The position numbers were made by a program, and so were the translations under genes. A stretch of DNA of 64,000 nt from Methylobacteriaceae bacterium (GTDB taxonomy: Bacteria; Pseudomonadota; Alphaproteobacteria; Rhizobiales; Beijerinckiaceae), in contig CANEZL010000020.1 in assembly GCA_947444195.1 (NCBI GenBank), positions 1 to 64,000 on the forward strand, written 5' to 3'. The notes under the pieces are model-generated. The model made no database searches and was not told the origin of the DNA. It worked only from the letters and a program-made list of their open reading frames with translations. Numbering within the stretch: the stretch's first letter is position 1; the number at the start of each line of letters is the position of its first letter. This document shows, piece after piece, positions 25,520-34,511 of the stretch.

Positions 25520-27016
25520 ATGAGGCCCCTGCCCGCGCAACATCCGGCCCCGTCCGCGCTTTACCCAGGCAGGACGTTTCCCGAAGAGACCGCCTTGCCC
25601 GCACCCCGCCCCTCCGCCGCCCATGCCGATCTCGGTCCCGATTTCTACGACGTGGTGGCTCCGGCCCGCTTCCCCGAGACGGTCCTGCGCTACCGCAACC
25701 AGCCTTGGGCCGCGCGGGTGGGGCTCGGCGATCTCTCGGACGAAGCCTGGATCGCCCGGTTCGGGCGCTTCGAGCCCCTGCCCGGCAGCTTTCCCGAGCC
25801 GCTGGCGCTGCGCTACCACGGCCACCAGTTCCGCTCGTACAACCCGGAACTCGGCGACGGGCGCGGCTTCCTCTACGCGCAGCTCCACGACCTGCACGAC
25901 GGGCGCCTGCTCGATCTCGGCACCAAGGGCAGCGGCACGACGCCGTGGTCGCGCACGGCGGATGGGCGGCTCACCCTGAAGGGCGGGGTGCGCGAGGTGC
26001 TCGCCACCGCGATGCTGGAGGCGCAGGGGGTCTACACCTCGAAATCCTTCAGCCTGATCGAGACCGGCGAGGAGCTGATCCGCGGCGACGAGCCCTCCCC
26101 CACCCGCTCCGCGGTGCTGGTGCGGCTCTCCCACGGGCATATCCGCATCGGCAGCTTCCAGCGCTTCCTGGCGCTGGGCGAGCCGCACAACATCGCGCGG
26201 CTCCTCGACCACGCCATCCGCACCCACATGCCCGAGGTCTGGCGCGACGACGTGGCCGAGCGCGCCGCCGCCTTCCTCGCCGCGGTGACGGGGCGGGTCG
26301 CGGCGATGGGTGCGCAATGGGCGGCGGCCGGCTTCGTGCACGGGGTGCTCAACACCGACAACATCAACGTCACCGGCGAGAGCTTCGATTACGGGCCCTG
26401 GCGCTTCCTGCCCCACTTCGACCGGGACTTCACCGCGGCCTATTTCGACCAGACCGGGCTCTACAGCTTCGGCCGCCAGCCCGAGGCCCTGTTCTGGAAC
26501 CTGTGCCGGCTGGCCGATTGCCTGCTGCCCCTCTGCGACCGCGAGCGCCTTGAGGCCGCCCTCGACGGGTTCGGCCCCGCCCTGCAGGAGGCGTTCGCGC
26601 GCGCCCTCTTCGCCCGCCTCGGCCTCGCGCCGGCCGGGACCCTCGAGACCGACGCCTTCGTGGCCGCCTTCTGGCGCTTCCTCGCCGAGAGCCGGGCGCC
26701 GTTCGAGCGGGTGTTCTTCGACTGGTACGGGGGCAAGGCCAGCGCGGCCCGCGCCGCGGCGAGCCCGGCCGCCGCCTTCTACGCGGGCGAGGCCTTCGCC
26801 CCCGTCCGTGCGGCGCTCGAACCGCTGACGACGGCGCCGGGGGCGCGCCTCGACCACACCTATTTCGCGGGCGCGCCCTGCACGCTCCTCATCGAGGAGG
26901 TCGAGGCCCTCTGGGCGCCGATCGCCGCGGCCGACGACTGGTCGGCCTTCCGGGAGAAGCTCGCCGCGATCGAGGGGATGGCGGAGGCCTACGGCACGGC
27001 GCCGGCATCGCCGTGA
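25520..27016 (+). CDS. selO: Protein adenylyltransferase SelO (YdiU family)
   Basis: 498-residue pseudokinase-fold enzyme that transfers AMP from ATP to Ser/Thr/Tyr hydroxyls of proteins, linked to redox stress. Recognisable blocks are LALRYHGHQFRSYNPELGDG, LGTKGSGTTPWSR, the Lys-containing TLKGGVREVLATAML, GFVHGVLNTDNINVTGES and the metal-binding DYGPWRFLPHFD. Length agrees with the family (about 480-500). I chose ATG 25520, giving MRPLPAQHP; the frame upstream runs through the inverted repeat and is not protein-like. The ribosome binding site is weak. It stands alone, followed by a convergent tiny gene. A C-terminal selenocysteine, as in some eukaryotic homologues, is absent. Confidence 0.93.
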   Translation: MRPLPAQHPAPSALYPGRTFPEETALPAPRPSAAHADLGPDFYDVVAPARFPETVLRYRNQPWAARVGLGDLSDEAWIARFGRFEPLPGSFPEPLALRYHGHQFRSYNPELGDGRGFLYAQLHDLHDGRLLDLGTKGSGTTPWSRTADGRLTLKGGVREVLATAMLEAQGVYTSKSFSLIETGEELIRGDEPSPTRSAVLVRLSHGHIRIGSFQRFLALGEPHNIARLLDHAIRTHMPEVWRDDVAERAAAFLAAVTGRVAAMGAQWAAAGFVHGVLNTDNINVTGESFDYGPWRFLPHFDRDFTAAYFDQTGLYSFGRQPEALFWNLCRLADCLLPLCDRERLEAALDGFGPALQEAFARALFARLGLAPAGTLETDAFVAAFWRFLAESRAPFERVFFDWYGGKASAARAAASPAAAFYAGEAFAPVRAALEPLTTAPGARLDHTYFAGAPCTLLIEEVEALWAPIAAADDWSAFREKLAAIEGMAEAYGTAPASP

Positions 27017-27019
27017 GCG

Positions 27020-27202
27020 TCAGCGCCCCGCCGCGTCCCGCTCCGCGCGCTCCCTGTCTTCCCGCTCCCGCTCCTCCCGCCGCCGCTCCGCCGCGTAGCC
27101 CTCGCGGATGGCGAGATCGATGGCGCGGCGGGTCATCCGGATCCCGAGCCAGAGCAGGATCAGGCAGATGAGGACGATGAGGCCGGCCTTGAGCGGGTTC
27201 AT
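27020..27202 (-). CDS. Small single-transmembrane protein (60 aa)
   Basis: 60 residues from ATG 27202. The first 24 residues form one hydrophobic helix (LIVLICLILLWLGIRM), followed by an amphipathic region and then a highly charged Arg/Glu tail (RRREEREREDRERAERD), probably a cytoplasmic coiled or extended tail. It converges on selO with only three bases between stop codons. I do not know the family. Clear membrane character plus charged tail make it more than a random ORF. Confidence 0.6.
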   Translation of the reverse strand: MNPLKAGLIVLICLILLWLGIRMTRRAIDLAIREGYAAERRREEREREDRERAERDAAGR

Positions 27203-27268
27203 GCCCCGCGCCTATCTCATGCCGCCCGGGCCGGGAACCCTTCCGGCCGCAACCCTTCGACGGATCGC

Positions 27269-27502
27269 TTGAAACCGCGCGAGACCTTCCACATCGAGAT
27301 CCTCGGATCCGAGCCCGATCCGATCCTCTCCCGCACCTCGGTGCGGGTGGAGGATCTCTCCGCGGCCGAGGAGCGGGCGCTGCGCCTGTTCGCCCGCGCC
27401 CGGGCGCCCCAGCGGGCGGGCGTGCCGGCCGAGGCGGTGCGGGTGATCGATGGAGCCGGGCGCGAGGTGTTCTTCCGCAGCCGCTTCGACGCGGGCGCGT
27501 AG
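27269..27502 (+). CDS. Small hypothetical protein (77 aa)
   Basis: 77-residue soluble protein with a TTG start at 27269. The sequence is well balanced in charge, with beta-prone start FHIEILGSEPDPILSRTSVRV, a helix AAEERALRLFARARAP and an end RVIDGAGREVFFRSRF, unlike a shadow ORF. There is no recognisable motif. It is transcribed divergently from the 60-residue membrane protein gene, their starts about 65 bases apart. The start is uncertain because no strong ribosome binding site precedes it. Confidence 0.55.
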   Translation: MKPRETFHIEILGSEPDPILSRTSVRVEDLSAAEERALRLFARARAPQRAGVPAEAVRVIDGAGREVFFRSRFDAGA

Positions 27503-27548
27503 GCTGGCCGCAGGCCGAGGGATGGTCTCGACGCAGGCGGCCCATGCA

Positions 27549-27578
27549 TTGACTTCGCATCCGCGGAACCGCATATCG
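27549..27578 (+). promoter_or_regulatory. Possible sigma-70 promoter for the helicase gene
   Basis: ttgact (27549-27554) and an atatcg-like -10 (about 27572-27578), spaced 17-18 bases. If correct, the helicase mRNA has a leader of more than 200 bases, as is common for cold-regulated helicases. The rest of the 310-base gap 27503-27812 holds nothing recognisable. Confidence 0.3.
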
Positions 27579-27812
27579 GCAGTGCAGCGTCAGCGGCCGA
27601 CATAGGGGTCCGCGTGAGGGGGCTGCGTGACGGATCCGAGAGGCCGGGCTCATGAAGCCGGCTCGGAGGGTCCGGCCCCCCTCTTCGTTCGTGCATGCAC
27701 CCGGGCCGCCCCATCACGCGGGCAGCCTCCTGCCACGGGACCTCCCCCACACCGTGCATCGCCCGAGACGGCGAGCCGTCGGCGCAGGTCCTGCTGCCTG
27801 AGAAGACCCAAC

Positions 27813-29309
27813 TTGACCCAATTCACCGATTTCGGCCTCGCCCAGCCCGTCCTGCGGGCTCTCGAGGAGGCCGGCTACCACACCCCCACGCCGATCCAGG
27901 CGCAGGCGGTTCCCCCGGCCATGACCGGCCGTGACCTCTGCGGCATCGCCCAGACCGGCACCGGCAAGACCGCCGCCTTCGCCCTGCCGATCCTGCACCG
28001 CCTCAGCCTGTCGGACCGGCGCGCGCCGCGCCGGGGCTGCCGGGTGCTGGTGCTCTCGCCGACCCGCGAGCTCGCCAACCAGATCGCCGATTCGTTCTCC
28101 GATTACGGCCGCCACCTGCCCTACACCAACACCGTGGTGTTCGGCGGCGTCACCATCGGCCGCCAGGAGCGGGCGCTGGCCCCGGGCGTCGACATCCTCG
28201 TCGCCACGCCGGGCCGGCTCATCGACCTCATCGACCGCCGGGCGCTCACCCTCGACGGCGTCGAGATCCTCGTCCTCGACGAGGCCGACCAGATGCTCGA
28301 CCTCGGCTTCATCCACGCCCTCAAGCGCATCGTGAAGATGCTGCCCGCCAAGCGCCAGAGCCTGTTCTTCTCGGCCACCATGCCGAAGAACATCGCCGGG
28401 CTCGCCAGCCAGTACCTCACCGATCCGGTGCAGGTGGCGGTGACGCCGGTGGCCACCACCGCCGAGCGCGTGGAGCAGCAGGTGATCTTCGCCCATACCG
28501 GCGCCAAGCAGGCGCTGCTCGGGCACATCCTGCGCGACCCGGCCATCGACCGGGTGCTCGTCTTCACGCGGACCAAGCACGGCGCCGACCGCGTGGTGCG
28601 CGGCCTCGACAAGGTCGGCATCGCGGGCGCCGCCATCCATGGCAACAAGAGCCAGCCCCAGCGCGAGCGGGCGCTCGCCGCCTTCCGCGACGGCTCCTGC
28701 CGGGTTCTCGTGGCCACCGACATCGCCGCCCGCGGCATCGACGTCGAGGGCGTCACCCACGTCGTCAACTTCGACCTGCCGAACGTGCCCGAATCTTACG
28801 TGCACCGCATCGGCCGCACGGCCCGCGCCGGCGCGGACGGGCTCGCCATCTCCTTCTGCAACGACGAGGAGAAGGCTTACCTGCGCGACATCGAGCGCCT
28901 GACCCGCCAGAAGGTGCCGGTGGTGGGCTTCCCCGAGGGCTTCGTGCCCCCGAGCCGCAACGAGGCCGCCGAGATCGCGGCGGCCGAGGAGCGCCGCCCC
29001 GAGCGCGGTCCGCGTCCGGGCGCCCGCCCCGCCCCGCGCAGCGGCCAGCGTCCCGGCGGGCGCCCGGCCGAGGCGAACCGGTCGGGTCGGCCCCAGCAGG
29101 GCCGCCCCCAGCAGGGCCATGGCCGCGGCGACGGACAGGCGCAGCCCCAGCGTCAGGCCCGCCCCCAGGGCGAGCGCACCGGCGCGCCCCGGCCCGAGCG
29201 TGCCGGGGACGGCCGGCCGCCGCGGCGCGGTGGCAACCGCCCGCAGGGCGGCGGTGGCGGCGGCGAGGGCCGCGCCATCGGCTGGCTGGACCGCGGCCCG
29301 CGCTCCTGA
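27813..29309 (+). CDS. DEAD-box ATP-dependent RNA helicase (RhlE-like)
   Basis: 498 residues from the TTG at 27813 ([14 protein letters not shown]), the natural start of the Q-motif region; the longer frame upstream looks non-coding. Motifs in order: Q-motif [19 protein letters not shown] (46-53), Ia PTRELA, Ib [50 protein letters not shown]. After about residue 390 comes a long Arg/Gly/Pro/Gln-rich basic tail ([14 protein letters not shown]), typical of RhlE-type helicases and used for RNA binding. It probably unwinds structured RNA in ribosome assembly or decay and may be cold-induced. Confidence 0.92.
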   Translation: MTQFTDFGLAQPVLRALEEAGYHTPTPIQAQAVPPAMTGRDLCGIAQTGTGKTAAFALPILHRLSLSDRRAPRRGCRVLVLSPTRELANQIADSFSDYGRHLPYTNTVVFGGVTIGRQERALAPGVDILVATPGRLIDLIDRRALTLDGVEILVLDEADQMLDLGFIHALKRIVKMLPAKRQSLFFSATMPKNIAGLASQYLTDPVQVAVTPVATTAERVEQQVIFAHTGAKQALLGHILRDPAIDRVLVFTRTKHGADRVVRGLDKVGIAGAAIHGNKSQPQRERALAAFRDGSCRVLVATDIAARGIDVEGVTHVVNFDLPNVPESYVHRIGRTARAGADGLAISFCNDEEKAYLRDIERLTRQKVPVVGFPEGFVPPSRNEAAEIAAAEERRPERGPRPGARPAPRSGQRPGGRPAEANRSGRPQQGRPQQGHGRGDGQAQPQRQARPQGERTGAPRPERAGDGRPPRRGGNRPQGGGGGGEGRAIGWLDRGPRS

Positions 29310-29340
29310 GCCTCCGTCCGATCCGATGAAGCGTCATGGC

Positions 29341-29363
29341 GCCGCCCCGGCCTCCGGGGCGGC
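29341..29363 (+). terminator. Hairpin after the helicase gene
   Basis: Perfect 10-bp stem gccgccccgg / ccggggcggc with a cct loop, 32 bases past the helicase stop. Only scattered T residues follow (gtctacgttctc), so termination efficiency is uncertain. Confidence 0.6.
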
Positions 29364-29448
29364 GTCTACGTTCTCCGCACCGCTTGCCGAACGGAACCCC
29401 TGCGCCATCTGAGGCTCTCGTGTCGCACGGGAGAGGCGTCGGCGGGCC

Positions 29449-29634
29449 ATGCGGTTCGAACTGTATCGGGACGCGGCAGGGCACTGGCGCTGGCGCCTGC
29501 GGGTGCAGAACGGAAACGTGATCGCGGACTCCGCGGAGGGCTATGCCCGACGCGAGGATTGCGAGCACGGGATCGCCCTGGTGAAGCAGAGCGGCGCCGC
29601 CTCGACCGTGGACATGACCACCAAGATCGCCTGA
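29449..29634 (+). CDS. DUF1508 (YegP-like) protein
   Basis: 61-residue protein covering a single DUF1508 module: FELYRDAAGHWRWRLRVQNG, then GNVIADSAEGYARREDCEHGIALVK. This is the classic YegP half-repeat; E. coli YegP has two. Function is unknown, though members are often stress-inducible. ATG 29449 is a reasonable start. It lies alone between the helicase terminator and the secreted Tyr/Arg-rich protein gene, in the same direction. Confidence 0.9.
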   Translation: MRFELYRDAAGHWRWRLRVQNGNVIADSAEGYARREDCEHGIALVKQSGAASTVDMTTKIA

Positions 29635-29731
29635 CGCCCCCGCAATCGGCCGCGCAACGCTTTCCGTCCGGGAAGCGTTTCGAGGGCGCCGAGCCGTCTT
29701 ACGCTCGAACTCCCGAGAAGGAGCCTTGACC

Positions 29732-30019
29732 GTGTTGAGGAAATTCCTGCTGGCCGCCCTGCTGGTGCTGGGCTTCGCGGCCGCGACGCCGCAAGGCGCT
29801 TCCGCCGCGCCGATCGGACCGGGCCTCGCCCTGAAGGCGGAGGCCGTACCTGCCGCCGTCGAGAAGGCCCAGTTCTACTACCGCCGTCCGTACTACCGCC
29901 GCTATTACCGGCCGCGCCCGTATTTCTACCGCCGTCCGTACTACCGCCGGCCCTTCTACGGCCCGCGCCGGTTCTACGGTCCGCGTCGCTTCTACGGCCC
30001 GCGCCGCTTCTACTACTGA
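29732..30019 (+). CDS. Secreted Tyr/Arg-rich low-complexity protein (95 aa)
   Basis: About 95 residues. A signal peptide (RKFLLAALLVLGFAAAT) is cleaved near ASA, around residue 25. After a short linker the mature protein becomes a string of Tyr-Tyr-Arg-Arg-Pro blocks, and near the end the six-residue unit GPRRFY occurs three times, encoded by perfect-length 18-base repeats at 29960-30013. It is strongly basic and aromatic with no Cys. Start choice: GTG 29732 is eight bases after AAGGAG, better than TTG 29726. No function is known to me; it could be a cell-wall or exopolysaccharide-binding peptide. A strong terminator follows, so it is a monocistronic unit. Confidence 0.75.
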   Translation: MLRKFLLAALLVLGFAAATPQGASAAPIGPGLALKAEAVPAAVEKAQFYYRRPYYRRYYRPRPYFYRRPYYRRPFYGPRRFYGPRRFYGPRRFYY

Positions 30020-30040
30020 GCGCACCACCACGTCTTGGAG

Positions 30041-30066
30041 CCCGCGGCCTCACGGCCGCGGGTTTT
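30041..30066 (+). terminator. Rho-independent terminator
   Basis: Stem cccgcggcc / ggccgcggg (9 bp), loop tcac, followed by tttt at 30063-30066. It ends the Tyr/Arg-rich protein gene. Confidence 0.9.
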
Positions 30067-30212
30067 CTGTTGCCCGGATCCCGACTGCCCAACGATAGGG
30101 CATGTTGAAAATTTGCCTGTTGCCGCGCCAGGGCGCCTCTTTCTCGGGCCCTGCATGGGCTCGCGCGGCCCGTTCGCCCCGATTCCCGGCCTGCCCCGAT
30201 CCGATCGGACCT

Positions 30213-30228
30213 TGGCACGGAACCTGCT
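30213..30228 (+). promoter_or_regulatory. Sigma-54 promoter of the nitrate transport operon
   Basis: TGGCACGGAACCTGCT matches the sigma-54 consensus TGGCACG-N4-TTGCW at every defined position but one (C for the first T of TTGC). The -24 GG and -12 GC are correctly spaced. It lies about 150 bases upstream of nrtA, which fits nitrogen control through NtrC. I did not find an unambiguous NtrC site upstream. Confidence 0.7.
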
Positions 30229-30378
30229 CACGGACCCGTGTCCGTCAATGGCGACGGCACCGCTCCCCGCCAGCAGCGCCGCTGACGCGATCTTCCGCTC
30301 CGCGCCCTCCGGCGCGCCCGCGGTGTCGCGCTGGCGGTTCCGGCGGTCGGCAAGGGCTCGGGATCAAGGCAGGCACTG
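30229..30378 (+). promoter_or_regulatory. nrtA leader with hairpin potential
   Basis: The 150-base leader between the sigma-54 site and nrtA is GC-rich and contains local dyads, such as acggacccgtgtccgt at 30230-30245 and gcgccctccggcgc near 30301. Nitrate/nitrite assimilation leaders in proteobacteria can bind the NasT-type antiterminator, but the sequence here is not conserved enough for me to claim such a site. Confidence 0.3.
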
Positions 30379-31665
30379 ATGCAGAACGGCGAGAAGACCC
30401 GGCGCAGCGTCCTCAGGGGCGCCGCCGCAGCCCTGACGCTCACCGCCGCGGCGCGGCTGGCGCTGCCCGGCGGCGCTTTCGCGCAGGGAACGGGGCCGGA
30501 GGTGAAGGGGGCCAAGCTCGGCTTCATCGCCCTCACCGACGCGGCCCCGCTCTTCGTCGCCAAGGAGAAGGGTCTCTTCGCCAAGTACGGCATGCCCGAT
30601 ACCGAGGTCCTGAAGCAGGCGAGCTGGGGCACCACCCGCGACAACCTCGTTCTCGGCTCCGAGGGCAACGGCATCGACGGCGCCCACATCCTCACGCCGA
30701 TGCCCTACCTGATCTCGGCGGGCCGCGTGACGCAGAACAACGTGCCCGTGCCGATGTACATCCTCGCCCGGCTCAACCTGAACGGGCAGTGCATCTCCGT
30801 CGCCAGGGAGCACATCGGCCACAAGGTCGGCCTCGACACCAAGCCCTTCAAGGCGGCCCTGGAGGCCAAGAAGGCTGCGGGCAAGGCCGTGAAGGCCGCC
30901 ATGACCTTCCCCGGCGGCACCCACGATCTCTGGATCCGCTACTGGCTCGCCGCCGGCGGCATCGACCCCGACAAGGACATCGAGACCATCGTCGTGCCGC
31001 CCGCCCAGATGGTGGCGAACATGAAGGTCGGCACGATGGACTGCTTCTGCGTCTGCGAGCCGTGGAACGCACAGCTCATCAACCAGGGCATCGGCTACAC
31101 CGCGCTCACCACGGGCGAACTCTGGAAGGATCATCCCGAGAAGGCCTTCGCCCTGCGCGCCGCCTTCGTCGACAAGTACCCGAACGCGGCCAAGGCCCTG
31201 CTGATGGCGGTGATGGAGGCCCAGCAATGGTGCGAGCGCCCCGAGAACCGCGACGAACTCGCGGGGATCGTGGCCAAGCGCCAGTGGATCAACGTGCCGG
31301 TGGCCGACGTGGTCGACCGCATGAAGGGCAAGTTCGATTACGGCACCGGCCGCGTCGTCGAGAACAGCCCCTTCACGATGAAATTCTGGGCCGACAACGC
31401 CTCCTACCCGTACAAGTCGCACGACCTCTGGTTCCTCACCGAGGACATCCGCTGGGGCAAGTTCGACGCGGGCACCGACACGAAGGCCCTCGTCGACAAG
31501 GTGAACCGCGAGGACCTCTGGCGCGACGCCGCCAAGGCGCTCGGCGTCGCCGCCATTCCCGCTTCCACGTCGCGCGGCAAGGAGACGATGTTCGACGGCA
31601 AGGTCTTCGACCCGGCCGATCCCTCCGCCTACCTCGCCAGCCTCGGCATCAAGAGGATCGCCTGA
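30379..31665 (+). CDS. nrtA: Nitrate ABC transporter substrate-binding protein
   Basis: 428-residue periplasmic receptor of the NrtA/CmpA family. The N-terminus carries a twin-arginine type signal (TRRSVLRG then a hydrophobic stretch to GAFA, about residue 35), suggesting export folded by Tat. The mature domain begins VKGAKLGFIALTDAAPLFVA and contains the family blocks ASWGTTRDNLVLG, TPMPYLIS, TFPGGTHDLWIRYWLAAGG and FCVCEPWNAQLI. The stop overlaps the permease start (TGATG). With its sigma-54 promoter the operon most likely imports nitrate for assimilation; bicarbonate, nitrite or cyanate are other possible ligands of the family. Confidence 0.92.
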   Translation: MQNGEKTRRSVLRGAAAALTLTAAARLALPGGAFAQGTGPEVKGAKLGFIALTDAAPLFVAKEKGLFAKYGMPDTEVLKQASWGTTRDNLVLGSEGNGIDGAHILTPMPYLISAGRVTQNNVPVPMYILARLNLNGQCISVAREHIGHKVGLDTKPFKAALEAKKAAGKAVKAAMTFPGGTHDLWIRYWLAAGGIDPDKDIETIVVPPAQMVANMKVGTMDCFCVCEPWNAQLINQGIGYTALTTGELWKDHPEKAFALRAAFVDKYPNAAKALLMAVMEAQQWCERPENRDELAGIVAKRQWINVPVADVVDRMKGKFDYGTGRVVENSPFTMKFWADNASYPYKSHDLWFLTEDIRWGKFDAGTDTKALVDKVNREDLWRDAAKALGVAAIPASTSRGKETMFDGKVFDPADPSAYLASLGIKRIA

Positions 31666-32534
31666 TGGCCTCCGGTACCGTCTCCCTCGGCACGGCGGCG
31701 CGCGACGCCTCCGCCGTGAAGGCCCGTCGCCTGCCCCGCATCACCGGCAAGGGCCTCGGGGCGCTGGCCGCGCGGCTGATCCCGCCCCTCGTCGTGCTCG
31801 CGGCCTTCCTGCTGTTCTGGGAGGTCGCCTGCTCGCGGCCGACCGCCGGCCTGCCCCCGCCCTCGCGGGTTCTCTCGGACGCCTGGCCGATCATCTCGGA
31901 CCCGTTCTTCGACAACGGCGGCACCGACAAGGGCCTGTTCTGGCACATCTCCGCGAGCCTTCAGCGCGTGGCCCTCGGCTTCTCCCTCGCGGTCGTGGCG
32001 GGCGTGATGCTGGGCACGCTGGTCGGCCAGTCGGACTGGGCGATGCGGGGCCTCGACCCGATCTTCCAGGTGCTGCGCACGATCCCGCCGCTCGCCTGGC
32101 TGCCGCTCTCGCTCGCCGCCTTCCGCGACGGGCAGCCCTCGGCGATCTTCGTGATCTTCATCACCTCGATCTGGCCGATCATCATCAACACGGCGGTGGG
32201 CATCCGCAACATCCCCCAGGACTACCGCAACGTCGCCGCGGTGATCCGCCTGAACCCGATCGAGTTCTTCTGGAAGATCATGCTGCCCTCGGCCGCCCCC
32301 TACATCTTCACGGGCCTGCGGATCGGCGTCGGCCTGTCCTGGCTCGCCATCGTGGCGGCCGAGATGCTGATCGGCGGTGTGGGCATCGGGTTCTTCATCT
32401 GGGACGCCTGGAACTCGTCGCACATCTCCGAGATCATCGTCGCCCTCGTCTATGTGGGCGTGATCGGCTTCATCCTCGACCGGCTGGTGGCGGCGGCGGG
32501 CAGCCTCGTCACCCGCGGCACCAGCGCGGCCTGA
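31665..32534 (+). CDS. nrtB: Nitrate ABC transporter permease
   Basis: 289-residue inner-membrane permease of the NrtB/SsuC class. After a 35-residue cytoplasmic start come about six helices, and the EAA-type loop for ATPase contact is found in NVAAVIRLNPIEFFWKIMLPSAAPYIFTGLRIG. The ATG overlaps the nrtA stop, showing translational coupling. It pairs with nrtD twelve bases downstream. The TIPPLAWLPLSLAAFRDG segment is typical of nitrate and taurine permeases. Confidence 0.93.
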   Translation: MASGTVSLGTAARDASAVKARRLPRITGKGLGALAARLIPPLVVLAAFLLFWEVACSRPTAGLPPPSRVLSDAWPIISDPFFDNGGTDKGLFWHISASLQRVALGFSLAVVAGVMLGTLVGQSDWAMRGLDPIFQVLRTIPPLAWLPLSLAAFRDGQPSAIFVIFITSIWPIIINTAVGIRNIPQDYRNVAAVIRLNPIEFFWKIMLPSAAPYIFTGLRIGVGLSWLAIVAAEMLIGGVGIGFFIWDAWNSSHISEIIVALVYVGVIGFILDRLVAAAGSLVTRGTSAA

Positions 32535-32545
32535 AGGAGGACGGC

Positions 32546-33349
<804 letters not shown>

Positions 33350-33447
33350 TCGAAGCGGGGAGCGTATCGTTCAAGCCCGCGCGGCGCCTGAGCGGAGCCC
33401 AGATCCGCCATCCCGAAGGGATCGACCGGATCTGGTATGACACCGGC

Positions 33448-33473
33448 CGCGCGGGCGGTCCGCCGCCCGCGCG
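33448..33473. terminator. Hairpin between nrtD and the Mn-catalase gene
   Basis: An 11-bp perfect stem, cgcgcgggcgg / ccgcccgcgcg, with loop tccg. It sits between convergent genes and could serve both, though T-runs are poor on both sides. Confidence 0.55.
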
Positions 33474-33482
33474 AGCCCTCGT

Positions 33483-34397
33483 TCAGCGGCTCTTCTTGTA
33501 GAGCTTGCTCGCGATCTCGAAGATCTCCTGGGGCGCGTAGTCCGGCGCGAAGGCGCCGTAATTGCCGTCGAGCTCGGCCATCTTGCCGCCCTCCGGCGGG
33601 CCGTCCACGATCTCGAGATTGCCCGGCGGATCGCCCGGCAGCGCCACCTCGTCGTTCGACCAGATGCCCGCCATCTCGGGGTAGTCGGGGGAGCCGAAGG
33701 TGTAGAGGCGCCGGTGCGAGCCCTCCTGCAGGTATTTCTGCGATTCCGGCACCTTGTCGAGGTTGATGTTCGGGGTGGGGAGCATCTTCTCGATCTCGAC
33801 GCCGGTGAGCTTCTTGAGCGCCAGGGCGTAGGCGTGGGCGTGGACCGAGCCGCGCACCAGCAGGTAGCCGCAGACCTCGCGCCCGGTCGGGTCCTTCAGG
33901 GTCTCGTAGACGCGCAGCTTGTGGATGCGGGCGCCGCATTCGAGGTGGAAATTGTGCAGGAGGTCGATGATCAGGTTGCCCGTGGTCGTCACCATGTCGA
34001 CGTTCCACGACTGGGCGTTCGAATTCACCGGCGTGGCGCCGCCGCCGTTCGAGAGGAAGGCGCCGGCCAGGCGGATGTCCTGCATGTCGTTGAAGGGCGC
34101 CTTGGCGATGTCGACGTTCTCGGTGTCGTCGCCCGGCCCGTTGTTGAGCATGGCGATGCCGTTGGACACCAGTTCGACGTGGCCGAGCTCCTCGGTGAAG
34201 ATGCTCGACACCAGGCTGTAGAACGGCCGCAGCTTGGTCTTGTTGCGGAAGTTGAAGCTCTGGAACATGTAGTTCCCGAGCGTGGACATCTCGCCGTACT
34301 TGCCGCCGAGCAGTTCCTGAAGGGCGGCGGCTGCGTTGGGATCGGGCCTTTTCGGCTGCGGCAGTTCGGCCTGGAGACGGTCGAGCCTCATGAACAT
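33483..34397 (-). CDS. Manganese catalase
   Basis: 304-residue non-heme catalase using a di-manganese centre within a ferritin-like four-helix bundle to dismutate hydrogen peroxide. Metal-ligand segments are visible: LQELLGGKYGEMSTLGNYMF, FTEELGHVELVSN (Glu and His), a mid-chain HNFHLECGARIHKLRVYE and VCGYLLVRGSVHAHAYALAL. A characteristic C-terminal arm follows. ATG 34397 lies nine bases after GGAGG; a second ATG two codons on is less well placed. Usually a stress-response gene; no clear general-stress (GGAAC/CGTT) promoter could be fitted upstream. It stands alone between nrtD and metY. Confidence 0.94.
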   Translation of the reverse strand: MFMRLDRLQAELPQPKRPDPNAAAALQELLGGKYGEMSTLGNYMFQSFNFRNKTKLRPFYSLVSSIFTEELGHVELVSNGIAMLNNGPGDDTENVDIAKAPFNDMQDIRLAGAFLSNGGGATPVNSNAQSWNVDMVTTTGNLIIDLLHNFHLECGARIHKLRVYETLKDPTGREVCGYLLVRGSVHAHAYALALKKLTGVEIEKMLPTPNINLDKVPESQKYLQEGSHRRLYTFGSPDYPEMAGIWSNDEVALPGDPPGNLEIVDGPPEGGKMAELDGNYGAFAPDYAPQEIFEIASKLYKKSR

Positions 34398-34469
34398 GGA
34401 TCAGTCCCTCCGGATCGGCGCTGAGGTGCCGGAGGGCCTACCGTGCGGGTCACCGCATGTTCCTGATTC

Positions 34470-34490
34470 GCGGCCGAAGAATCCGGCCGC
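34470..34490 (-). terminator. Hairpin after metY
   Basis: Stem gcggccg / cggccgc (7 bp) with loop aagaatc, about 20 bases past the metY stop on the minus strand and upstream of the Mn-catalase gene. Weak T content. Confidence 0.4.
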
Positions 34491-34511
34491 GCTCCCGTTT
34501 GCCGCAGGGGC

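Noticed and set aside
34398..34470. General-stress (GGAAC-N16-CGTT) promoter upstream of Mn-catalase
   Set aside because: A ggaac exists, but no CGTT at the right distance; the fit is too poor.
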